Below are positions 55,957 through 64,000 of a stretch of DNA of 64,000 nucleotides, piece after piece. A program made the position numbers and the translations under genes. The notes under the pieces were generated by a model. It saw nothing but the letters and a program-made list of their open reading frames with translations, was not told the DNA's origin and ran no database searches. How positions within the stretch are numbered: position 1 is the first letter of the stretch; each line of letters begins with the position of its first letter. Source of the stretch: Parolsenella catena (GTDB taxonomy: Bacteria > Actinomycetota > Coriobacteriia > Coriobacteriales > Atopobiaceae); assembly GCF_003966955.1 (NCBI RefSeq), contig NZ_AP019367.1, positions 1,612,001 to 1,676,000 on the forward strand, read 5' to 3'.

Positions 55957-56628
55957 ATGAAGACTCCGTTCTTGTCCATAAAGCCCTGGAAGTCGTAGTT
56001 GATAAACGCTTCGTCACTCCACCCGTCGTGAACGACGATGCAATTGAGCGACGTTAATCCCCTGGTTATCCTTCCATACCCAGAAACAGCCATAGCATGG
56101 CCTGCTCTCTTCGGCGCAGAGGCAGTTCCCTCATTAATCGCAAGCATAACAACGCTTTGCCTCAGAGCATCAACCTGATTCTTGAATTTCTGCAAGCTGG
56201 GCGAGACCACGCGAACGGGAAGATTGCCTACGATCTGCTCATAAGGGCCGGGTTTGCCCTCGGCAAATGAAAATCTAGAAACAATACCGGGACAGCGCAC
56301 ATCGAACACGACATAGCCTAGTGGACAATCCGAATAGTCGGTCGCAGTGACTTCATAGCCTTGCAATTGTCCCGAAGAATCGAATAACGGGATAGGCTCG
56401 GAACAGACACATGAGGATAGACCACCGGCTCCCTCAAAAAATGCGCTAGCCATCTCAGCGGCGAGTTCTGGAGAGAGGTGTGAAATTATCATCCAGTTCC
56501 TCAGCGCCAGCAGGAACGGCACCACCAACAAAACTGCAAGCGGCCGAGCCAGCCACAAGCCTAATAAACGTTCTTCTGTCTATCGTCGCCTCCAGCCTCG
56601 AATTGTCCAGCAGAACCGATGACAACAT
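55953..56628 (-). pseudogene. Tat-exported papain-like (C39/C10-type) protein, frameshifted
   Basis: ATG at 56628 opens a frame with a twin-arginine signal (IDRRTFIRLVAGSAACSFVG, then GAVPAGAEELDD). At about 56480 the reading must shift by one base to continue as LSPELAAEMASAFFEGAGGL. That frame has a pro-domain-like part (SEPIPLFDSSGQLQGYEV, GYVVFDVRCPG) and a C-terminal AGHAMAVSGYGR plus IVVHDGW, the His and Asn/Asp side of papain-like C39/C10 peptidases. The catalytic Cys segment is not seen between them. A second start at 56558 would make a 201-aa protein without signal. Probably a dead secreted peptidase. Confidence 0.6.
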
Positions 56629-56718
56629 GACAGAGAGAGGCGTTAATTCAGCACAGAACTAACGGATATTCGGTCGACAGCCGTTTTAACGCGCCGAGCA
56701 TCCCTTGATTAATCGAAA

Positions 56719-56756
56719 GCCCCGCAACCGGGCCTAGCCATGGCCGGCTGCGGGGC
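56719..56756. repeat. Second copy of the duplicated terminator
   Basis: Thirty-eight bp identical to 55531-55568 except one base. It follows with CATCTC instead of a T-run, so it is a poorer terminator. Confidence 0.75.
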
Positions 56757-56780
56757 ATCTCGATTATCGGAGGGCGTAAA

Positions 56781-56866
56781 GATTTCGCCGTGAGACCCCG
56801 AAGAAGGGGCTGAGGGGGATTTGCGCAGCAAATCTGTCCCCGTCCGAGGGGCCTCACGGCGAAATC
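56781..56866 (-). terminator. Long hairpin downstream of ychF
   Basis: GATTTCGCCGTGAGACCCC (56781-56799) pairs with GGGGCCTCACGGCGAAATC (56848-56866), one mismatch in 19 bp. An inner hairpin is GATTTGC-GCAAATC-like. It lies directly after the ychF stop. Confidence 0.6.
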
Positions 56867-56879
56867 GTCAGGTTACACC

Positions 56880-57956
56880 CTACACGTTGAAGCGGAAGTG
56901 CATCACGTCGCCGTCTTCCACGACGTAGTCCTTGCCCTCCATCCGGAGCTTGCCAGCGGCCTTGCAGCCAGCCTCGCCACCAAGCGTCACGTAGTCGTCA
57001 TAGCTCGCGACCTCGGCCTTGATGAAGCCGCGCTCAAAGTCAGAGTGGATGACGCCGGCCGCCTGCGGGGCCTTGGCGCCCACGGGAATCGTCCAGGCCT
57101 TGACCTCCATCTCGCCAGCCGTGAAGTAGCTCTGCAGGCCCAGCGTGCTGTAGGCCACGCGCGCGAGAACATCCAGGCCGCTCGCCTCGATGCCCAGGTC
57201 CTTGAGGTACTCGGCGGCCTCCTCGGCGTCGAGCTCGGAAAGCTCCGCCTCGATCTTGGCGCACACGGGGATGGGCTTGATGCCGTCGATGGGAGCGAGG
57301 TCCTCGCCCAAGGCGTCCTCGTCCACGTTGGCCACGTAGATGATGGGCTTGAGCGTGAGCAGGAACAGCTCGCGGGCGGCGGCGCGCTCGTCGTCAGTCA
57401 TGTCCATGGTCGCGGCGCGGTTGCCTTCGTTCAGCCAGTCAACAAGGCGCTTGGCCACGGCAAGCTTGGGTGCGAGCTCCTTGTCGCGGCGCGCCTCCTT
57501 CTCGAGCTTGGGAATCTGCTTCTCAAGCGTCTGAATGTCGGCGAGGATGAGCTCGGTCATGATCGTGTCGGCGTCCCCGGCAGGGTCCACGAAGTCGGCC
57601 GTGCGACCAACCTCACGCATGACGTTGGGGTCGGAGAAGTAGCGGACGACCTCGCAGATGGCATCCGTCTCGCGGATGTTTGCCAGGAACTGGTTGCCCA
57701 GGCCCTCGCCCTCGGAGGCGCCCTTCACAAGGCCGGCGATGTCCACGAACTCCACCGTGGCAGGCACGATGCGGCCCGGATGCACGATGTCGGCGAGCTT
57801 CTGGAGACGGCTGTCTGGCACGTCGACAATGCCCACGTTGGGCTCAATCGTGGCAAAGGGGTAGTTGGCCGCGAGGCCGCCCTTCTTGGTGAGGGCCGTG
57901 AACAGGGTGGACTTGCCAACGTTGGGCAGGCCAACGATGCCGATGGAGAGTGACAC
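56880..57956 (-). CDS. ychF: Redox-regulated ribosome-binding ATPase YchF
   Basis: The protein has 358 aa from a GTG at 57956. OBG-family GTPase fold with P-loop GLPNVGKST, switch region [12 protein letters not shown]3 [20 protein letters not shown] and the YchF-specific NVDE in place of NKxD, which makes it prefer ATP. The C-terminal TGS domain ends in [11 protein letters not shown]. Single, conserved, length as expected. Confidence 0.97.
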   Translation of the reverse strand: MSLSIGIVGLPNVGKSTLFTALTKKGGLAANYPFATIEPNVGIVDVPDSRLQKLADIVHPGRIVPATVEFVDIAGLVKGASEGEGLGNQFLANIRETDAICEVVRYFSDPNVMREVGRTADFVDPAGDADTIMTELILADIQTLEKQIPKLEKEARRDKELAPKLAVAKRLVDWLNEGNRAATMDMTDDERAAARELFLLTLKPIIYVANVDEDALGEDLAPIDGIKPIPVCAKIEAELSELDAEEAAEYLKDLGIEASGLDVLARVAYSTLGLQSYFTAGEMEVKAWTIPVGAKAPQAAGVIHSDFERGFIKAEVASYDDYVTLGGEAGCKAAGKLRMEGKDYVVEDGDVMHFRFNV

Positions 57957-58047
57957 GTTCGTTCCTTCCGTAGCTGCCGGGCGCGCCCGGCGTTGCCAGC
58001 CAGCAGGCCAGCCTATCTCGTGCCGGGGAGGACCCCGGCCTTGTTAC

Positions 58048-59331
58048 CTAGTCTTCGTCGTCCCCGCCAAGGTTGAGGCTGTCGAGGAAGTCAAGGCCGC
58101 GCTTGAGCTGCTCCATGCCCTGCTTCTTGAGCTTCTCGACCTCGGCCTTCTGCTCTGCCTGACGCTTCTTACGCTCGATCTCCTCCTTGTCGGGGACCAC
58201 GAGCTCAGAGGCATTGTAGGGCTCAAAGGCAAGCGCGTGCTCGCCGCAGGCCGCAAGGCAGGCACCGCACTCGTTGCAGTAGGCGGCCTCAACCTTGAAA
58301 ATACCGTTATCAGAGAGCTCGCAGGCATGCACGGGGCAGGCGTTGACGCACTCGCCGCACATCGTGCACTTCTCGGAGTCACACACGGGACGCTGGGGGT
58401 GCAGGCGTACGGCGTACTTGGGGTGACGCTGCAGTGTCGTGAGCAGCAGCTGGCGACGCTGCGTGAGGACACGGCGCGCGCGGGCCGGTGCAGGGGCCGC
58501 GGCGCCCTCGAGCGAGCGCGTGAGAGCATTGATGCGGCGCGTGTTCTCGTCAAGCTTCTTGGTGATGGAGCGGGCGGCAGCCACGGCGGGGTTCACGGCG
58601 CTAAGCGCGTTCATCCCCTGCTTGCCAAGGCTGTTGATGAACTCCTTACGCTCAAAGTCGTGGTTCTTCGTGTGATCAAGGGCGCGCTCGTCCACCTCGA
58701 CGCCCATACCCTTGGCCGCGAGTTCCTCCGCCGCACCGATGTGCTCGGCCAAGGCATCCTCGCCCGTGGTGTTGCGGCAGCGATCGCAGATGCCAAGCGG
58801 CAGGTAGACGCTCACGTTGGGGTAGTCCGCAAGAATGGCGTACCAGACCTCGGTGGGCACGCAGCCCACGCAGGGCAGCACGACCTCGTTGCCCTCAGGC
58901 ATGCGTCCGAGCGAGCGCGTGCACGTGACGTAGGCGTGCTCGAACGCCGTGGCGGCGCGGACGATGCGGTCATAGAGCTTGCGCGGGGTGATCTGGAACG
59001 CCGTGAAGCTCTCAGACGGGCAAGCCGCCGAGCACAGGCCGCACTTGCGGCACGTATCGGCAATCTCGATGCCGCCCTCGGACATGTCGATGGCCTTCAC
59101 CGGGCAGACGTCGCGGCAGAGCGTGCATGCACGCTCATTGCCAGACTTGCACGAGACGCACGAGTTGGCGCTCGCGCGCGGACGCTCCTTGTAGTCCGCC
59201 GGGTTCCAGGTCTTGACCTCCTCGGGGTTCGCGGAGAGGGCGTTCGCCACGTCCGAGACGGGATTGGACAGCGCCTGCCAGTCGTTCTTTATGTCGATGA
59301 ACTCGTCGAGCAGGTCTCTGTTCTCGGCCAT
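58048..59331 (-). CDS. Multi-cluster 4Fe-4S ferredoxin-type protein
   Basis: The protein has 427 aa from the ATG at 59331. Cys-rich motifs occur in order: CVSCKSGNERACTLCRDVCP, CRKCGLCSAACP, a lone PCVGC and CDRC pair in the middle domain, CTMCGECVNACP and CNECGACLAAC. At least four 4Fe-4S clusters are expected. The C-terminus is a charged coiled coil. The middle (VTCTRSLGRMPEGNEVVLPC) resembles the HdrA/FlpD-type cysteine domain. A soluble electron carrier or a small oxidoreductase subunit; partner not evident. Confidence 0.8.
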   Translation of the reverse strand: MAENRDLLDEFIDIKNDWQALSNPVSDVANALSANPEEVKTWNPADYKERPRASANSCVSCKSGNERACTLCRDVCPVKAIDMSEGGIEIADTCRKCGLCSAACPSESFTAFQITPRKLYDRIVRAATAFEHAYVTCTRSLGRMPEGNEVVLPCVGCVPTEVWYAILADYPNVSVYLPLGICDRCRNTTGEDALAEHIGAAEELAAKGMGVEVDERALDHTKNHDFERKEFINSLGKQGMNALSAVNPAVAAARSITKKLDENTRRINALTRSLEGAAAPAPARARRVLTQRRQLLLTTLQRHPKYAVRLHPQRPVCDSEKCTMCGECVNACPVHACELSDNGIFKVEAAYCNECGACLAACGEHALAFEPYNASELVVPDKEEIERKKRQAEQKAEVEKLKKQGMEQLKRGLDFLDSLNLGGDDED

Positions 59332-59481
59332 GGCTCTCTCCCCTCCCAGACGCCGCTCCCCAGCGGCATAACTTGTTAATCATACCGCGTTGGGCATCCG
59401 CACACCGCCGGCCGTCAGGCCGAATGGCCACGCCATGCGCACGCACCCGCCGGTCGAAGCCCTTGAGGAGCGGCAACAGCA

Positions 59482-59563
59482 GAGGCCCCGGGCCTTGCCG
59501 TAGCAAACATTCCGCAGCGCGCAAAGCGCGCGAGGACGTTTGCGAGGCAAGACCCGGGGCCTC
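59482..59563 (-). terminator. groEL terminator
   Basis: GAGGCCCCGGGCCTTGCC pairs with GGCAAGACCCGGGGCCTC; the loop contains a second GCGCGC hairpin. It lies 27 bp after the groEL stop. Confidence 0.6.
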
Positions 59564-59589
59564 GTCAGGTAGCTACCGCCTACTCAGGC

Positions 59590-61248
<1,659 letters not shown>

Positions 61249-61322
61249 TCAGCGCCGCGCTTGGCCGAGTCTTGCTTTGCGCGGCAGACAATCACATGAA
61301 GGCGGGAGAGCTCCCGCAGGCA

Positions 61323-61613
61323 TTAGCCCTCGATGACGGCGTAGATGTCGTCGGCGCGAAGCAGAAGGTAGTCCTCGCCGTCAACCTTGACCTCGTTGCC
61401 ACCGAACTTGCCGTAGTAGACCTGGTCGCCAACCTTGACGTCCGGGACGATGCGCTCGCCCTTGTCGCTGACCTTGCCAGCGCCAACCGCGATGACCTCG
61501 CCGCGCTGCGGCTTCTCCTGGGCGCCACTGGAGATGTACAGACCGGTCGAGGTCTTCTCCTCCTTGGGGGCGGGCTTAACGAGAACGCGGTCTCCAAGCG
61601 GCTTCAGAGTCAT
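61323..61613 (-). CDS. groES: 10-kDa co-chaperonin
   Basis: The protein has 96 aa from the ATG at 61613 (MTLKPLGDRVLVKPAPKEEK) with AAGGAGG upstream. The mobile loop is KTSTGLYISSGAQEK and the roof GERIVPDVKVGDQVYYGKFG. Caps GroEL. The operon is groES-groEL. No CIRCE or HAIR element is visible upstream. Confidence 0.98.
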   Translation of the reverse strand: MTLKPLGDRVLVKPAPKEEKTSTGLYISSGAQEKPQRGEVIAVGAGKVSDKGERIVPDVKVGDQVYYGKFGGNEVKVDGEDYLLLRADDIYAVIEG

Positions 61614-61704
61614 ATCCAAGAACCTCCTTCTTGAGCGCCAGCGGCAGGTTCGCCGCCGGTCGCGGGCGTGGCCATCCGCCACGCGCTAGTTACCAACGCT
61701 AGGA

Positions 61705-61733
61705 ATAGTACCCAGCAGACCGCGATATAACAA
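61705..61733 (-). promoter_or_regulatory. groES-groEL promoter candidate
   Basis: On the minus strand TTGTTA, a 17-bp spacer, then TACTAT. About 90 bp separate it from the groES start. Two CGCTAG copies lie just downstream of the -10 and could be regulatory. Confidence 0.55.
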
Positions 61734-61891
61734 CGAAAAATGAAAAAACCTTCTGCGAACGCGCTTAGATTTTGTGAGCGCGGACAGCAGACAGGATATG
61801 AGCGCCCGCAAAACAAGCACGGTGGGGTGCGGCCGATGCGCATCAGCCGCACCCCACCGGGGATACCGCATGCCACAACTCGTCGCCGCCG

Positions 61892-63898
61892 CTACTCCAG
61901 CTCGTCGAGCTCGCGCTGCCAGAGCGTGCAGACAGCGTCGGACGGCATGCGTAGGTCGCCCCTGGGGCTCACCGCGACGCTGCCCACCTTGGGGCCGTCC
62001 GGCAGGCAGCTGCGCTTGAACTGCTGCGAGAAGAAGCGCCAGTAGAACTTGCGCAGCCACTTCATGATCGTCTCGGCATCGTAGGTGCCCACCGCGGCGT
62101 CGTCGGCGTCGGCGCCGCTCGCGTAGCGGCCGCCGAACGCCGCGAGCGCCAGGTGATAGACCTTCGCCGGGCCAAAGCCGCAGCGCAGAACGTTGTAGAG
62201 GAAGAAGTCGTGCAGCTCGTAGGGCCCCACGAGGTCCTCGGTCTTCTGGGAGATCTCGCCGTCCCCCGTGGCCGGCAGCAGCTCGGGGCTCACGGGCGTA
62301 TCGAGCACATCGAGCAGCACGCCCGCGAGCGCAGCGTTGCCGTGGGTGCGCGCGTCGTCTGCCACGTAGCGCACGAGGTGGCGCACGAGCGTCTTGGGCA
62401 CGCCGGCGTTGACGCCATACATGCTCATGTGATCGGCGTTGTAGGTGGCCCAGCCAAGCGCGAGCTCGGAGAGGTCGCCCGTGCCAACCACGAGGCCACC
62501 CTCGCGGTTAGCCACATCCATGAGGATCTGCGTGCGCTCGCGGGCCTGCGCGTTCTCGTAGGTCACGGAGTGGTCCGCCTCGTCATGGCCGATGTCGGCG
62601 AAGTGCTGGCGCACGGCCGCGGCAATGCCAATCTCGCGCAGCTCGCAGCCGAGCGCCTCGCTCATGGCGCGGGCGTTGTCATGCGTGCGGTCCGTGGTGC
62701 CAAAGCCCGGCATCGTGATGGCGAGGATGCCCGAGCGTTCCATGCCAAGAAGGTCAAAGGCGCGGGCGCACACGAGCAGCGCAAGCGTGGAGTCCAAGCC
62801 GCCGGAGACGCCGATGACGGCGCGGCGCGAGCGCGTGTGCGCCAGGCGCTTGGCCAGGCCGTGCGCCTGAATGGCAAAGATGGACTCACAGCGTTCCGCC
62901 CTGCGCGCCGGATCTGCCGGCACGAACGGGTGCGGGTCCACGAAGCGACCTGCCAGGGGCGTCTGCCGCACGCAGAGGGAGAACGGCGAGACCACGAAGC
63001 CGGCCGCCGCCGGGTCGACGTCGAACGTGGACATGCGCAGGCGATCGTGGGCGAGAAGCCCCAGGTCGATGACGGTGGTGACGCCCGTGGAGGCCGGCTT
63101 GTCACCCGCTTGCACGAGCGGCTCGTCCGCAAGTGGCGCGGCTTCCCCGAGCACGCGGCCATTCTCGGCCACGAGGCAGTGGCCACCGTAGACCACGTCC
63201 TGGGTGGACTCGCCCCAGCCGGCGCTCGCGTAGGCATAGGCGCACACGAGGCGGGCGCTCGTGGAGCTCACGAGGCCGCGACGGTAGTCCGCCTTGCCCA
63301 CGAGCTCGTTTGAGGCCGAGAGGTTCACGACGAGCGTGGCACCGGCAAGGGCGGCAGCGGTGCTTGGCGGATTGGGGACCCAGAGGTCCTCGCAGATCTC
63401 TGCCGCCACGATAAGCCCGGGGACGGTATCGCACTCAAAGAGTTGGGACGAGCCGAACGGCACCTCGCCGTAGCCCGCGAACGACACGAGCGTCACGTCC
63501 TCGGGGCCGGCCGAGAAGCGCCTGCCCTCGTAGAACTCGCCATAGGTGGGGATGTTGCACTTGGGCACGAGGCCCAGCAGCTCACCGGCGCACAGCACCG
63601 CGGCGCAGTTGTAGAGCTTGGAGGCCACGCGCACGGGCACGCCCACGAACACGAGCGCGTCCACGTCTGCCGTGAGCTCGGCAAAGCGCGCAAGGCCCTC
63701 CTCGGCCGCGCGGAGCAGCGCATCCTGCCAGAAGAGGTCCTCGCAGGTATAGGAGGTGATGGCCAGCTCGGGCAGCACGATGACCTGGGCACCCGTGACA
63801 GACCGAACTGCCTCGGCACACGCCGCCACGTTGTACTCCACGTCAGCCACGCGAACCGCCGGCGTCAGCGCCGCAACCCTGATGAATCCATCCCTCAT
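61892..63898 (-). CDS. nadE: Glutamine-dependent NAD+ synthase
   Basis: The protein has 668 aa from the ATG at 63898 (MRDGFIRVAALTPAVRVADV) with GGAGGA upstream. The N-terminal nitrilase-type glutaminase has VIVLPELAITSY (Glu), LVPKCNIPTYGEFYE (Lys) and VAAEICEDLWVP (Cys). The C-terminal synthetase has the P-loop VIGVSGGLDSTLAL, GTGDLSELALGWATYNADHM and FFLYNVLRCGFGP. It makes NAD+ from deamido-NAD+, glutamine and ATP. Confidence 0.96.
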   Translation of the reverse strand: MRDGFIRVAALTPAVRVADVEYNVAACAEAVRSVTGAQVIVLPELAITSYTCEDLFWQDALLRAAEEGLARFAELTADVDALVFVGVPVRVASKLYNCAAVLCAGELLGLVPKCNIPTYGEFYEGRRFSAGPEDVTLVSFAGYGEVPFGSSQLFECDTVPGLIVAAEICEDLWVPNPPSTAAALAGATLVVNLSASNELVGKADYRRGLVSSTSARLVCAYAYASAGWGESTQDVVYGGHCLVAENGRVLGEAAPLADEPLVQAGDKPASTGVTTVIDLGLLAHDRLRMSTFDVDPAAAGFVVSPFSLCVRQTPLAGRFVDPHPFVPADPARRAERCESIFAIQAHGLAKRLAHTRSRRAVIGVSGGLDSTLALLVCARAFDLLGMERSGILAITMPGFGTTDRTHDNARAMSEALGCELREIGIAAAVRQHFADIGHDEADHSVTYENAQARERTQILMDVANREGGLVVGTGDLSELALGWATYNADHMSMYGVNAGVPKTLVRHLVRYVADDARTHGNAALAGVLLDVLDTPVSPELLPATGDGEISQKTEDLVGPYELHDFFLYNVLRCGFGPAKVYHLALAAFGGRYASGADADDAAVGTYDAETIMKWLRKFYWRFFSQQFKRSCLPDGPKVGSVAVSPRGDLRMPSDAVCTLWQRELDELE

Positions 63899-63933
63899 GT
63901 GTCCTCCTCGCCCGCGACAAGGCCGGCAACCGC

Positions 63934-63960
63934 GAGACAAAGGGACAGTCCCCTTGTCTC
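63934..63960. repeat. Palindromic dispersed repeat GAGACAAAGGGAC / GTCCCCTTGTCTC
   Basis: Thirteen-bp arms with one mismatch around a single central base. Same design as the palindrome at 7552-7576. Confidence 0.8.
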
Positions 63961-64000
63961 ATTATCCTTGTCCAGCTCAAGCTCGAGCAATGATGTTCCT

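Noticed and set aside
61614-61891. CIRCE or HAIR element before groES
   Set aside because: Neither TTAGCACTC-N9-GAGTGCTAA nor CTTGAGT-N7-ACTCAAG is present; only CGCTAG direct repeats were seen.

Overview
The window is high-GC, single-chromosome-type bacterial DNA. Three things point to an actinobacterium of the class Coriobacteriia, probably an Olsenella- or Collinsella-like gut or oral anaerobe: the Gram-positive surface and LytR-CpsA-Psr genes, the many TTG/GTG starts, and the dispersed palindromes of the 'GGGGACAGTCCCC' style. The genus is an inference. No rRNA, tRNA or CRISPR array was seen.

Layout. (1) 1-7.5 kb: the start of a secreted beta-helix/SHIRT-type surface protein (cut by the window edge), an MFS transporter, and a paralogous type II topoisomerase pair (ParE-like, ParC-like). 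(2) 7.5-19.8 kb: a first, decaying defence region. It holds a truncated phage terminase, an AbiH gene frameshifted at a G8 tract, a methylase-specificity fusion with an unknown partner behind a three-copy operator, a complete-looking type I hsdM-hsdS followed by a frameshifted hsdR, and an AbiTii gene. (3) 20-25.5 kb: an HxlR/cupin divergent pair, a SIR2 (SirTM-like) remnant, a CD1871A/4Fe-4S/TlpA redox operon, and a two-component system. (4) 25.5-30.8 kb: broken hsdS and tetR pieces, then a lantibiotic-protection-type ABC transporter (LanFEG-like) with its own two-component system.

(5) 31.0-50.7 kb: a genomic island of about 19.7 kb inserted in the 3' end of guaA. It is bounded by two directly repeated segments of about 220 bp that share the 15-bp core CTACTCCCACTCGAT, which is the guaA stop end. 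At the guaA side it carries a tyrosine integrase, an excisionase-like protein, an XRE repressor with three GTAC-N6-GTAC operators, and many TTTACTCCCC arm-type repeats. Its cargo is antiviral: (a) an Abi_2 (AbiD/F) HEPN protein followed by two tandem promoter-driven structured RNAs; (b) a same-strand run of RHH regulator, Eco57I-type methylase (nonsense-mutated), GIY-YIG helicase-nuclease, an unknown 437-aa protein, a ParB-like protein and an SNF2 helicase, the last four genes touching or overlapping; (c) a GmrSD-type restriction enzyme. An IS256 element has invaded an IS110 remnant between (a) and (b).

(6) 50.7-64 kb: conserved chromosome. It contains guaA, two LCP cell-wall ligases, a small foreign-looking cassette between duplicated terminators, ychF, a 4Fe-4S protein, groEL-groES and nadE.

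The strongest candidates for new biology are the abi gene with its twin RNAs and the composite restriction operon with the ParB-SNF2 module. Both ride on the guaA-targeting island. The window also has an unusual density of frameshifts and in-frame stops in defence genes, so raw-read checking matters.
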